A stretch of DNA of 9,454 nucleotides from Gemmatimonadota bacterium (GTDB taxonomy: Bacteria > Latescibacterota > UBA2968 > UBA8231). Location: contig PATE01000055.1 in assembly GCA_002712305.1 (NCBI GenBank), positions 1-9,454 of the forward strand, in the 5' to 3' direction. Made by a program: the position numbers and the translations under genes. Shown here in pieces: positions 1 through 6,591 of the stretch. The notes beneath the pieces are model-generated. The model was not told the DNA's origin and ran no database searches. It saw only the letters and a list, made by a program, of their open reading frames with translations. Positions within the stretch are counted from its first letter, which is position 1; the number at the start of each line of letters is the position of its first letter.

Positions 1-65
1 AGTCGACGCACCAGGCGACGGCCTGTGTAGCCACTGCCACCCGTGATCAGAAGAGGGCCCCCCAT
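1..65 (-). CDS. NAD-dependent epimerase/dehydratase, N-terminal fragment (runs off left edge)
   Basis: Reading leftward from ATG at 65, the 21 visible codons give MGGPLLITGGSGYTGRRLVR and a further Arg. This is the first beta strand and the glycine-rich TGGSGYTG dinucleotide loop of the extended short-chain dehydrogenase (NAD-dependent epimerase/dehydratase) Rossmann fold. The family modifies nucleotide sugars or related substrates, but the rest of the gene is outside the window, so the substrate cannot be named. An in-frame GTG at 71 would overlap the glycosyltransferase stop codon by 4 nt (GTGA), while the ATG leaves a 2-nt gap; either implies co-translation with the upstream glycosyltransferase. 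That neighbour supports a role in nucleotide-sugar supply or glycan synthesis (inference). Other SDR-type families, such as a reductase, remain possible. Confidence 0.75.
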   Translation of the reverse strand, partial: MGGPLLITGGSGYTGRRLVRR

Positions 66-67
66 CT

Positions 68-1033
68 TCACCAACCGCGAATCCACCGACGTATGGATCC
101 GGCGTGACGATCACGACGCTGTTGGGTGATTCGCCGCCACCGCCATACCCGCGGAAAGCGCACTAGCAGTTCCACAGGGGTCTGCAGAAGAGCCGGGAAG
201 CGTAAGGGCTGGCGGAACAACAGATACGGCCATAGTGCACATTCGCCCAGGGCCATGGCCAGCAGCAAGCGCAAACCGTCGAATCCTCGTGCGTTTTTCA
301 GGAGCGTGAGATATCGATTGCGCAGGGCCTGTCGCTGAAAGAACGAAGGTTTGTCAAAGAAGCGGAGCGCTCCGTTCAGAGAACCGGAGCCGACGTGGTG
401 GGCCCTGGCCGCAGGCACATAGAGAGAGTCCCACCCCATCAGATGCAATCGCCACGCCAGATCGATGTCCTCGCCATAACTGAAGTAACACTCGTCGTAG
501 ACCTGGCCATCGATCTTGGCATTCTCCAGAGCATCTCGACGGTAGAGGGCTGCGGCCCCTGTGACACCAAAAACCTCTGCCTGGTCTTCGAGAGCATCGG
601 TAGGTTTCATCCGCATCAACCGACCCAGCCCAAAGCCACCGCCGATGGTGAGACCCGTTGCCTGCTCATCGAACTGTCCCGTGGCAGCAGCGCATCGTGG
701 ATTCGCCTCCATGGCAACCAGGCAAGAACTGAGAAATTCCGGGTCCAGATACGCGTCCGTGTTCAATGTCAGAACGTACGGCGCACGGGTTGCGTCGATG
801 GCAAGATTGTATCCCCTGCAATACCCCTCGTTGTGGGGACGCCGGATCAGCGTGACGTCGGGTTGGTTGGCAAGCCACTCATTTGAACCGTCCGTCGAGC
901 CATTGTCGACCACGACGATCTGCTGAAGAGGGTGGGTCTGAGCGCGCAGTGCCGTCAGGCATCGCTCCAGGTATGGCGCGCCATTCCAGTTGGCCAACGC
1001 GGCGGCAACTGGTGGGCGGCCCACTTCCGTCAC
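68..1033 (-). CDS. GT2-family (GT-A fold) glycosyltransferase, rhamnosyltransferase-like
   Basis: This predicted cytoplasmic or membrane-associated glycosyltransferase (321 aa) moves a sugar from a nucleotide-sugar donor to a growing glycan. Motifs in order: the N-terminal nucleotide-binding strand (residues 9-20), DNGSTDGS (43-50), the DxD-equivalent LNTDA (90-94), an acceptor-side segment GAAALYRRDAL (159-169), and YFSYGEDIDLAWRL (183-196) carrying the likely catalytic ED pair (188-189). HHVGSGS follows at 212-218. This motif order is typical of WbbL-like rhamnosyltransferases and relatives of normal length. The C-terminal hydrophobic stretch (about 254-275) may lie on the membrane, and the tail is very basic. 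The start is GTG at 1033, with a GAAGG Shine-Dalgarno sequence 9 nt upstream; it lies 6 nt after the stop of the 442-aa gene. The epimerase start abuts its stop, so all three genes are probably one transcript. Donor and acceptor cannot be inferred. Confidence 0.9.
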   Translation of the reverse strand: MTEVGRPPVAAALANWNGAPYLERCLTALRAQTHPLQQIVVVDNGSTDGSNEWLANQPDVTLIRRPHNEGYCRGYNLAIDATRAPYVLTLNTDAYLDPEFLSSCLVAMEANPRCAAATGQFDEQATGLTIGGGFGLGRLMRMKPTDALEDQAEVFGVTGAAALYRRDALENAKIDGQVYDECYFSYGEDIDLAWRLHLMGWDSLYVPAARAHHVGSGSLNGALRFFDKPSFFQRQALRNRYLTLLKNARGFDGLRLLLAMALGECALWPYLLFRQPLRFPALLQTPVELLVRFPRVWRWRRITQQRRDRHAGSIRRWIRGW

Positions 1034-1039
1034 CGCTGA

Positions 1040-2368
1040 CTAACCTTCGCCCGTTTCTGCCTTGGTCACCGCCCAGGCCGAGATCTCAGCTTGAAGTCGA
1101 CTGTATTCCTCCAACACAGCCGTCTGTCTGCTCCGCTCCAGACGGGCCAGCGTCTGCAGATAACGCTGTTTTGCCGTAAAGAATTGCGCATCGGCCTCTT
1201 CGGCCTTGCCGGACTTGACGGCCAATTGTGCCTGTCGCCACGCCGCTCTGCCCATCTGCCACAGATTGTAGCGCTGGATCTTGTTCGCTTCTCGCAGAAC
1301 GGTGATGGCCGCACCGGTCTTGCTTCGCTGAAAGACCATCGCAAGAACATCGAAGCCAAGATCGGCGTATTTCTGCTGTCGACCTCGGTACGTCGTTTCC
1401 GCCAGCGCCGCGTCGATATAGATCTTCCCCAGGGAGAGAAGTCGTTCGTTGAGCATGGAGTTCCATCGGCCGATGGCTACCGTGGCCGGCGCTGAACTCG
1501 AGGCGGACTGGCTGTAGCGTTCTCTGGCTTCTTTGGTCTTGCGCTTGACGAAGCTAAATCCTTCTACGAGGGCCACTTCGTGTAAGCGAATCCGCTCCTC
1601 CCGAAACTGCCCGGGATCCTCTCCTGCGGCCTCGGCCAACTCGGCCTGCAGATCGAGCCCATTGAGGGCTTCGATGAGATAGGATGACTTGATCTCGTCC
1701 GGTATCACCGCCTCCTTTTCAGCCGCCTCTACGATCGAAGCATCTGAAATCACAGGGTCACCCGCCGCCAACAGAAGTTCGGCGACACTCTTCTTGAGAC
1801 CTCGTTTGCGGGACAATTCGTCATCGACGGATGCGGACCAGCCGCGATACACAGCCAGAGCCAGAAGATTCGGTACGCGGTGCTTGAGTCGATCAGCATC
1901 CGGCACCTGCGTGTGAATGAACTGGCGGGCCTCATGGATGTAGACATGGGGAATACGCGAGAGCACCTCGACCTCTTTCAGAGCAGGCGTCACGTTCGTG
2001 ACGCGGGTGTTCGGCTCTTCGTAGACGGCCTCGTATCGGCGTCCTTTCTCCAGAATTTCCTTCCAATATGCCTCCAGATCTTCTTCTGTCTGCACATACA
2101 GGCACATTCGCTCAAGCCAGGCCTCCGTGATGTCAGGCTGAGTCTGTGAGACCTGCTCATAGAGAATTCGGCGACTTTCCTCATCGTCCTGCTTCTGCCG
2201 CTCGCGTGCGACCAGTCTCTTTTGTTCAGCGATTCCTTCAGCAGTCGGTTCGTCGGGCTCAGATGAGAGGGTGTCGACGGGCGGCGGCGGTTGCAGAACC
2301 ATGGAGACGCCACCAGCGATAGCAGCGACGACGAATACGATGCCGATGTAGAGCGGAAGTGTTTTCAC
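1040..2368 (-). CDS. Membrane-anchored alpha-helical protein of unknown function
   Basis: I do not recognise a family for this 442-aa protein. Residues 4-26 form one strongly hydrophobic segment (LPLYIGIVFVVAAIAGGVSM...) followed by a proline run, as in a signal anchor or uncleaved signal peptide, so the rest is probably periplasmic. Residues 43-115 are highly charged and rich in E, K, R and Q, suggesting a coiled coil or long helix. The remainder is predicted almost entirely helical by eye. Residues 355-435 have an alternating Ala, aromatic and Leu pattern reminiscent of TPR-like helical hairpins, but no consensus repeat can be assigned. The start is GTG at 2368, chosen because it gives a compact MKT-type N-terminus; no clear Shine-Dalgarno sequence precedes it, and the stop of a short upstream frame overlaps it (GTGA). 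It heads the glycosyltransferase/epimerase group, so a scaffold or envelope-glycan role is a guess from context only. Confidence 0.85.
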   Translation of the reverse strand: MKTLPLYIGIVFVVAAIAGGVSMVLQPPPPVDTLSSEPDEPTAEGIAEQKRLVARERQKQDDEESRRILYEQVSQTQPDITEAWLERMCLYVQTEEDLEAYWKEILEKGRRYEAVYEEPNTRVTNVTPALKEVEVLSRIPHVYIHEARQFIHTQVPDADRLKHRVPNLLALAVYRGWSASVDDELSRKRGLKKSVAELLLAAGDPVISDASIVEAAEKEAVIPDEIKSSYLIEALNGLDLQAELAEAAGEDPGQFREERIRLHEVALVEGFSFVKRKTKEARERYSQSASSSAPATVAIGRWNSMLNERLLSLGKIYIDAALAETTYRGRQQKYADLGFDVLAMVFQRSKTGAAITVLREANKIQRYNLWQMGRAAWRQAQLAVKSGKAEEADAQFFTAKQRYLQTLARLERSRQTAVLEEYSRLQAEISAWAVTKAETGEG

Positions 2369-2511
2369 GGGCGGTCAGATTTCAGTCGAGATTCGAGACC
2401 GGATATAGCGGCGGGGGTGGAACCCGATGGAGGGCCTGAGGCAGGGCTCGGGACGGGACCTGACTCGACGTATCTGTTGATTTCAATGTAAGTTACAACC
2501 ATCTGATACAC
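2365..2511 (-). CDS. Possible small ORF translationally coupled to the 442-aa gene
   Basis: A leftward frame of 48 codons could start at GTG 2511, with GGAGG (2524-2520 on the minus strand) 8 nt upstream; ATG 2502 would give 45 codons. It reads VYQMVVTYIEINRYVESG and then a low-complexity Pro/Ser/Gly tract ending LKSDRP. Its TGA overlaps the GTG start of the 442-aa gene by 4 nt, and that gene has no obvious Shine-Dalgarno sequence of its own, which is the arrangement expected for translational coupling. Against it: the product resembles nothing I know, its second half is compositionally simple, and the stretch is also the divergent promoter region for mpl. It could be a real leader peptide or a chance frame. 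Confidence 0.3.
   Translation of the reverse strand: MYQMVVTYIEINRYVESGPVPSPASGPPSGSTPAAISGLESRLKSDRP
2477..2497. promoter_or_regulatory. Tandem short palindromes in the divergent intergenic region (candidate operator)
   Basis: Two adjoining perfect palindromes, TTGATTTCAA (2477-2486) and TGTAAGTTACA (2487-2497), lie in the only AT-rich patch between the leftward 442-aa gene and rightward mpl. That position suits an operator acting on both promoters. I see no convincing -35/-10 pair with normal spacing, and neither palindrome is a full match to a regulator site I know. The same bases would be coding if the small leftward frame is real. Confidence 0.3.
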
Positions 2512-2519
2512 CACCAGGA

Positions 2520-2533
2520 CCTCCACGGGGAGG
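2520..2533 (+). promoter_or_regulatory. Hairpin enclosing the mpl Shine-Dalgarno sequence
   Basis: CCTCC (2520-2524) is perfectly complementary to GGAGG (2529-2533) across a 4-nt ACGG loop. The right arm is the Shine-Dalgarno sequence of mpl, 10 nt before its GTG at 2544. If formed in the mRNA, the 5-bp GC-rich stem would mask ribosome binding. The element is palindromic, so the minus strand also carries GGAGG in position to serve the small leftward frame. Whether it forms in vivo is not known. Confidence 0.45.
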
Positions 2534-2543
2534 GCGGATTTCG

Positions 2544-3959
2544 GTGCTGACACTTCAGGATCACGCACACATTCACCTGATCGCTGCCTGTGGCACGGCG
2601 ATGGGATCGTTGGCCGGACTGCTTCGTGGCCGGGGATGCCGGGTCACTGGGTCTGATACGGCGATCTATCCTCCCATGAGTCAATTCCTCGACGCGGAAG
2701 GGATCGAGATCGCCGAGGGTTTCGATCCGGCGAATCTGAGCCCTTGCCCTGATCTTGTCATCGTAGGGAACGCCGTGTCACGCGGGAATCCTGAGTTGGA
2801 AGCCGTTCTCGAGCAGGGGATCCCCTATACATCGCTGCCTGAAGCGCTGCGTGACCTGTTTCTTCATGGTCGACTTCCCATCGTCATCACGGGCACGCAC
2901 GGGAAGACGACAACGACGGCGATGACCTGCTGGCTTCTGGAACAGTCCGGAAAGAAGCCATCCTATCTGGTTGCGGGGCTCCCGCGAGATCTTCCACGGC
3001 CCTATCGTCTCGATTCGGGGCCGCACTTCGTTCTGGAAGGCGACGAATACGATTCAGCGTACTTCGCCAAGTTCGCCAAGTTCCTGTTCTATCGTCCACA
3101 GCTGCTCGTGATCAACAACATCGAGTTCGATCATGCCGACATCTACCGCGATCTCGACGAGATTGTCCGCGCCTTTCGACAAGTGGCCAATCAGGTCCCT
3201 CGCAACGGATTGATCTGCGCTTGCGGCGACGATGAGATCTCCAATCAGCTTGCCTCCGACGCTCCAGCTCCCAGTCTGAGCTTTGGCCTCGAACCGCACA
3301 ACGACTGGCAGGCCCGCGACCTCGACGTGGATGAAGAGGGTCAATCGTTTGAGATCGTCGCCGAGGAGGCGAGCCTCGGGAGATGGCGTATCGGCTTGCC
3401 AGGTGCCTTCAACGTGCGCAACGCGCTAGCCGCCGTAGCCGTCTCCAGCTGGCTCGGCGTACCCGTTGACGACCTGCGCTCCAGCCTAGCCCAATTCACG
3501 GGTGTGCGCAGACGCCAAGAGGAATTGGGGGTGATCGACGGCGTGCGATTGATCGACGATTTCGCCCATCATCCAACCGCGGTGGGCCAGACGCTGGAGG
3601 GACTTCGCGCGGCTCACACCGACGGAAGACTCTGGGCCGTGTTTGAACCAGCCAGTGCGAGCAACGCTCGGCAGACCTTCGAGGACCGCTATCTTGCAGC
3701 CTTTGACCCCGCAGACGCCGTCGTGATCGCGCCGGTTCCACGACCCGAACGTGCCGGCGATGACGCGCCGTTCTCTGAATCTCGGCTGACCCAACGCCTC
3801 GCCGAGGCCGGAAAGCAAGCCTGGTTCGAACCGGATGCCGATTCGATTGCCCGTCGCCTCGTCTCAACGGTGTCCTCCGGAGACACGGTGGTCTTCATGA
3901 GCAATGGCGGATTTGGTGGCGTTCAGTCCAAAACCGTCGAGGCTCTGGCAGGTCGATGA
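2544..3959 (+). CDS. mpl: UDP-N-acetylmuramate:L-alanyl-gamma-D-glutamyl-meso-diaminopimelate ligase
   Basis: Mpl is a cytoplasmic murein-recycling enzyme that ligates recovered L-Ala-gamma-D-Glu-meso-DAP tripeptide to UDP-MurNAc using ATP, bypassing MurC, MurD and MurE. The 471-aa length fits the family (E. coli 457 aa). Visible motifs: N-terminal UDP-binding HLIAACGTAMGSLAGLL (11-27), the Mur-ligase P-loop TGTHGKTTTT (116-125), EGDEYDSAYF (165-174), NNIEFDHADIY (191-201), GAFNVRNALA (287-296), DDFAHHPTA (338-346) and C-terminal MSNGGFGG (452-459). GTAMG near the N-terminus together with EFDHADIY points to Mpl rather than MurC. The start is GTG at 2544 with GGAGG 10 nt upstream. It overlaps ldcA by ATGA; LdcA generates the tripeptide that Mpl consumes. 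All catalytic motifs are intact. Confidence 0.96.
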   Translation: MLTLQDHAHIHLIAACGTAMGSLAGLLRGRGCRVTGSDTAIYPPMSQFLDAEGIEIAEGFDPANLSPCPDLVIVGNAVSRGNPELEAVLEQGIPYTSLPEALRDLFLHGRLPIVITGTHGKTTTTAMTCWLLEQSGKKPSYLVAGLPRDLPRPYRLDSGPHFVLEGDEYDSAYFAKFAKFLFYRPQLLVINNIEFDHADIYRDLDEIVRAFRQVANQVPRNGLICACGDDEISNQLASDAPAPSLSFGLEPHNDWQARDLDVDEEGQSFEIVAEEASLGRWRIGLPGAFNVRNALAAVAVSSWLGVPVDDLRSSLAQFTGVRRRQEELGVIDGVRLIDDFAHHPTAVGQTLEGLRAAHTDGRLWAVFEPASASNARQTFEDRYLAAFDPADAVVIAPVPRPERAGDDAPFSESRLTQRLAEAGKQAWFEPDADSIARRLVSTVSSGDTVVFMSNGGFGGVQSKTVEALAGR

Positions 3960-4915
3960 CAGCCGACATGCATCCTCTGTGCCTCGTGCGGTCCGCCGCC
4001 CTTCCACGAGGTGGGAACATCGCCCTCGTGTCTCCTTCGAGACCCGGCGACGCCGCATCGATCTCACGCACGGTCGCGTATCTGGAGAATCGCGGCTACA
4101 GCGTAGTCGTCCACCCGCAGGCGTCAGCCACTTACCATTATCTCGCCGGCCCAGATGCACGGCGTGCTGATCAGGTCATGGAGGCATTCACCGACCCGGA
4201 CATTCACGCCATCATCTGTAATCGAGGTGGATATGGCTCGGGTCGCATCCTTGATCTACTGGATTACGACCATATTCGATGTCATCCGAAGCCTCTTGTC
4301 GGCTTCAGTGATTCTACGGGACTTCAGCTTGCCCTCTATGCCCGGTGCGGCCTCGTCACCTTGTCCGGAGCACTGGGCGACACCGATCTGGCCCAGGATC
4401 CCCCACCGGCCACTACGGTGACCTCCCTGTTTCACCTCCTCACCGAGTCGACGCCTCTGGGTGAGATCGCCACGCACCCGGATTCGATGTGTCTTCGCAC
4501 CGGGTCGGCGACGGGCCCCTTGATTCCTGCAAATCTGGCGCTGCTGTGCAGCCTGCTCGGAACACGATTCGCTCCGGATCTGACGGATGCCATCCTGCTG
4601 GTGGAAGACGTCTGGGAGGCCCCCTACCGACTCGATCGGATGTTCACGCAGTTGCGACTTGCTGGTATCCTCGACCAGATCGCAGGCTTGGCCCTTGGGA
4701 CGTTCAGACGGTGCTTTGTCCCCGAAGAGATGGAGCATGGCCCGACGCTGGAAGAGATGGTTCTCGACGCGATCGGTACTCGAGATCTTCCCGTCCTCAC
4801 CGGGATTCCCTACGGCCACATGGCCAATCGAGTGGTCTTGCCCGTCGGGACAAACTGTCTGTTGAATGCCACCGAACATCGACTCACTCTCCTTGACGCG
4901 GCTGTAGACGGCTGA
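3956..4915 (+). CDS. ldcA: LD-carboxypeptidase, peptidase family S66 (murein tetrapeptide carboxypeptidase)
   Basis: This cytoplasmic serine peptidase removes the terminal D-Ala from L-Ala-gamma-D-Glu-meso-DAP-D-Ala (L,D bond), producing the tripeptide used by Mpl. The 319-aa length is normal for S66. Visible features: NIALVSPSRPGD (21-32), the RGGYGSGRILDLLDY segment (90-104), the nucleophile in GFSDST (S118), the glutamate in LLVEDVWEAPYRLDR (E217), and the histidine in GIPYGHMANR (H288). These correspond to the Ser-Glu-His triad described for P. aeruginosa LdcA. No signal peptide is apparent, as expected for the cytoplasmic recycling enzyme. The ATG at 3956 overlaps the mpl stop by 4 nt, so translation is probably coupled. 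Self-immunity MccF-type S66 proteins are an alternative, but the mpl overlap argues strongly for recycling. Confidence 0.95.
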   Translation: MTADMHPLCLVRSAALPRGGNIALVSPSRPGDAASISRTVAYLENRGYSVVVHPQASATYHYLAGPDARRADQVMEAFTDPDIHAIICNRGGYGSGRILDLLDYDHIRCHPKPLVGFSDSTGLQLALYARCGLVTLSGALGDTDLAQDPPPATTVTSLFHLLTESTPLGEIATHPDSMCLRTGSATGPLIPANLALLCSLLGTRFAPDLTDAILLVEDVWEAPYRLDRMFTQLRLAGILDQIAGLALGTFRRCFVPEEMEHGPTLEEMVLDAIGTRDLPVLTGIPYGHMANRVVLPVGTNCLLNATEHRLTLLDAAVDG

Positions 4916-4982
4916 ATCAACAGACTCCAGTCCGAGGAGGTGTCTCCGATCAGGCGCGGCTAAGTCGACTGCAGAGATTCGG

Positions 4983-5008
4983 CCTCCCTGCCGATAGGCA
5001 GGGGGAGG
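4983..5008 (+). promoter_or_regulatory. GC-rich hairpin enclosing the HEAT-protein Shine-Dalgarno sequence
   Basis: In the 97-nt gap after ldcA, CCTCCCTGCC (4983-4992) pairs with GGCAGGG (4997-5003) and, after a 2-nt G bulge, with AGG (5006-5008), across a GATA tetraloop. The right arm includes the GGAGG (5004-5008) that must serve ATG 5013. It could be a remnant intrinsic terminator, but no U tract follows it. An RBS-masking structure that lowers expression of the third gene relative to mpl-ldcA is the better reading (inference). A smaller GGAG-GTGT-CTCC hairpin sits further upstream, around 4938-4949. Confidence 0.45.
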
Positions 5009-5012
5009 GCAT

Positions 5013-5930
5013 ATGGTATCAAGTTATATGAAGATCATGATCATTGGAGGGCTGCTGGCCACGTTGCTGCATTCCCCCGCTGCGCCCCAATCACCGACGG
5101 TGGCTGGGATCCGTCTGCTGGGGAGCGAGTTGCAGACGGCCCGCGACGTCTCCGCACGCAAGAAAGCCGCTGAGGGCCTGGGACGGGCGAGCACGCCGCT
5201 GAGCGTTGCGCTGTTGCGTCGGGCACGCACAGCCGAGCGGGACGTGCAGGTCCGACTGGAGATCGTCCGAGCCCTTCGTCGGATCGCCTTTCAGCGTTAT
5301 TCCGGATATCGTGATGCTCTGCGCGGGATTGCAGAGGCGGCCGATGACACTCAGGAAAGCGATGCCCTCGTCAGACTGCGTGCGACGGAGGCACTGTGGG
5401 AGGCTGGAAAGAAGGACTTGCTCGATCCAGTGCCCTTCATGGAAGGACAGTTCACGGATCGCAGCGCGAGGCTTCGGATGTCGGCCGTGCAGATGTTGCG
5501 CAAACATGGCTCGGTGGAAGCGGCTGATGCTCTGGGACGGGCCGTCATCAACGCCGCATTGTCCGAGACGATCCGACTCGCCGCCATCGACGCCTTGGGC
5601 GCCGTCGCACTCACAGAGGGCGGGCCTGTAGGTCGTGGTGTTGTCGCCGCCAATGTCTCATCCACTGAGCGCATCGGACTGGCACCACTTACGACGCCTC
5701 GAGCTGTCGACCGACGCCACGAACGGCAGATCGCCTATCTGACGGTACTCGTTCGCGATCCAGATGCTTCCTCAACCCTCGTGCTCAGAGCCGTCAAATC
5801 AATGGGCCGGATCAAGGACAAGTCATCGATCCCCGTGCTCGTGGAGTTGGTTGAGTCGCACCCACATGACGGGGTGAGAAAGCAGGCTACCCGTGTATTG
5901 AGCCATGTGATGGCTCGCCAATACGAGTAG
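5013..5930 (+). CDS. Secreted HEAT-repeat protein
   Basis: A 305-aa protein with an N-terminal hydrophobic segment (residues 6-20, MKIMIIGGLLATLLH) followed by SPAAPQSP, read as a signal peptide for export to the periplasm. The mature part consists of helix pairs with HEAT-like consensus: DVQVRLEIVRALRRIA (77-92), ALVRLRATEALWEAG (118-132), SARLRMSAVQMLRKHG (151-166), SETIRLAAIDALGAVA (184-199), STLVLRAVKSMGRI (254-267) and HDGVRKQATRVLSHV (285-299). HEAT arrays are protein-interaction scaffolds, so no enzymatic role is suggested. ATG 5013 is only 4 nt from GGAGG; ATG 5028 (residue 6) would give a more usual signal peptide but lies 19 nt from that Shine-Dalgarno sequence. It may belong to the mpl-ldcA transcript after a 97-nt gap, but its partner is unknown. 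Confidence 0.85.
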   Translation: MVSSYMKIMIIGGLLATLLHSPAAPQSPTVAGIRLLGSELQTARDVSARKKAAEGLGRASTPLSVALLRRARTAERDVQVRLEIVRALRRIAFQRYSGYRDALRGIAEAADDTQESDALVRLRATEALWEAGKKDLLDPVPFMEGQFTDRSARLRMSAVQMLRKHGSVEAADALGRAVINAALSETIRLAAIDALGAVALTEGGPVGRGVVAANVSSTERIGLAPLTTPRAVDRRHERQIAYLTVLVRDPDASSTLVLRAVKSMGRIKDKSSIPVLVELVESHPHDGVRKQATRVLSHVMARQYE

Positions 5931-5938
5931 TCGCAATA

Positions 5939-5967
5939 CGAGGGGCCTGCGATCGCCAGCCCCCTCG
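5939..5967. terminator. Inverted repeat between convergent genes, possible bidirectional terminator
   Basis: CGAGGGG (5939-5945) pairs with CCCCTCG (5961-5967). Inside it, CTG/CAG adds three pairs (5947-5949 with 5957-5959 allowing G-C at the end) around a GATCG-containing loop. It fills most of the 38-nt gap between the HEAT gene stop and the leftward receiver gene stop, the expected place for a shared terminator. There is no good U tract on either strand, so termination efficiency is uncertain. Confidence 0.45.
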
Positions 5968-5968
5968 C

Positions 5969-6317
5969 TCAGTCCAGAACGTCGACCACGGTCTGAGCGA
6001 AGTCGTCAACTCGAATCGGTTTCTTCAGCACGGCATGCACGCAGTCTGGCGCCTGCTTGGTGACATCTTCGTCTACCCACCCCGTAGCACAATCACGGGC
6101 ACATCGTTGCCCTGGTCCCGTAGCGTAAATAGCAGCTGCTCTCCACCCACTGGCCCCGGCAAACGCAGGTCAAGGATGATGAGATCGATCTGATGTTGCT
6201 GCAGCGCATCCATCGCCTGCCACGCGCATCGTCAGATACCCCCGCTCGTCAAGAATCTTGACGACGAGTGTCCGGTACGTAGGGGTCGTCATCGACGACG
6301 AGGATTCGATGTGCCAT
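5969..6317 (-). pseudogene. Stand-alone response-regulator receiver (CheY-like) domain with three frameshifts
   Basis: Read leftward from ATG 6317, three frames together spell a complete receiver domain of about 116 residues. The first frame gives MAHRILVVDDDPYV with the acidic pocket. After a shift near 6275 (one extra base) comes RTLVVKILDERGYLTMRVAGD. After a second shift near 6209-6212 comes DALQQHQIDLIILDLRLPG with the phospho-acceptor Asp (IILDL), continuing to DVPVIVL. After a third shift near 6085 (one base missing) comes TGWVDED, with the conserved Thr, then AVLKKPIRVDDF with the conserved Lys, ending VVDVLD and a TGA. Every diagnostic residue survives, so the damage is recent or is sequencing error. 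No output domain is present, so the intact form would be a single-domain phospho-relay or scaffold protein. It converges on the HEAT gene. Its kinase is not in the window. Confidence 0.85.
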
Positions 6318-6510
6318 AACTGAGGCGATCGTGAAAAGGACGAGGTGGGTGGTTGGTCTTGCGACGACGGTGGGGGCTGTCTCCGATGGGGTCAAGAAGA
6401 ATCGGACTGTGTAGAGGTGGTAACGTAGTTGGGTTCGGACGTGTCATCGCCGATCCCTGCGAAAACACGTAAATACCTATATAAATATTCACTTGTCTTC
6501 CGCCTGATTG
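6318..6510. other. Upstream part of the divergent intergenic region, with an AT-rich patch
   Basis: No coding sequence is supported in this part of the 296-nt region between the divergent receiver and lamin-tail genes. The composition near 6318-6440 resembles the flanks. A conspicuous AT-rich block at about 6463-6492 (ACGTAAATACCTATATAA and onward) lies just upstream of the sigma-54-like site, where IHF or an activator would be expected to bind. I see no exact IHF consensus. Confidence 0.4.
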
Positions 6511-6526
6511 CGGCATGTGTCTTGCC
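6511..6526 (+). promoter_or_regulatory. Sigma-54 (RpoN)-type promoter upstream of the lamin-tail gene
   Basis: The 16 bases CGGCATGTGTCTTGCC fit the -24/-12 consensus TGGCAYRNNNNTTGCW except at the first and last positions. The invariant GG (6512-6513) and GC (6524-6525) are separated by exactly 10 nt and the TTGC core is complete. Transcription would start near 6537, giving a leader of about 77 nt before ATG 6614. The AT-rich DNA just upstream is the usual setting for such promoters. No sigma-54 activator gene is in the window, so this rests on the motif alone. Confidence 0.5.
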
Positions 6527-6591
6527 AGGTCTTGAGTCGACCGGCGATGGGCGTCGGTTGGCCGAAGTCGGTGCTTCGGTGTTGCATGCAT

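Noticed and set aside
395-886. Rightward 163-codon open frame inside the glycosyltransferase
   Set aside because: It is antisense to a gene with clear GT2 motifs, and its translation shows no domain or start context.
2477-2509. Sigma-70 promoter for mpl with TTGATT and TGATAC
   Set aside because: The spacer would be 21 nt, outside the usual 16-19 nt range, so I do not call it.
3064-3081. Tandem TTCGCCAAG repeat in mpl
   Set aside because: It encodes an AKFAKF segment within the conserved protein; the length fits the family, so it is ordinary coding sequence.
4256-4879. Leftward 207-codon open frame inside ldcA
   Set aside because: The sense frame carries the complete S66 triad; the antisense product is compositionally odd and unrecognised.
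4983-5008. Intrinsic terminator ending the mpl-ldcA operon
   Set aside because: No U tract follows the stem and it runs straight into the next gene's start codon; an RBS-masking hairpin fits better.
5919-5942. Direct repeat of CAATACGAG (5919-5927 and 5934-5942)
   Set aside because: Two 9-bp copies overlapping the HEAT stop codon are too short to call an attachment site or a mobile-element footprint; probably a small local duplication.
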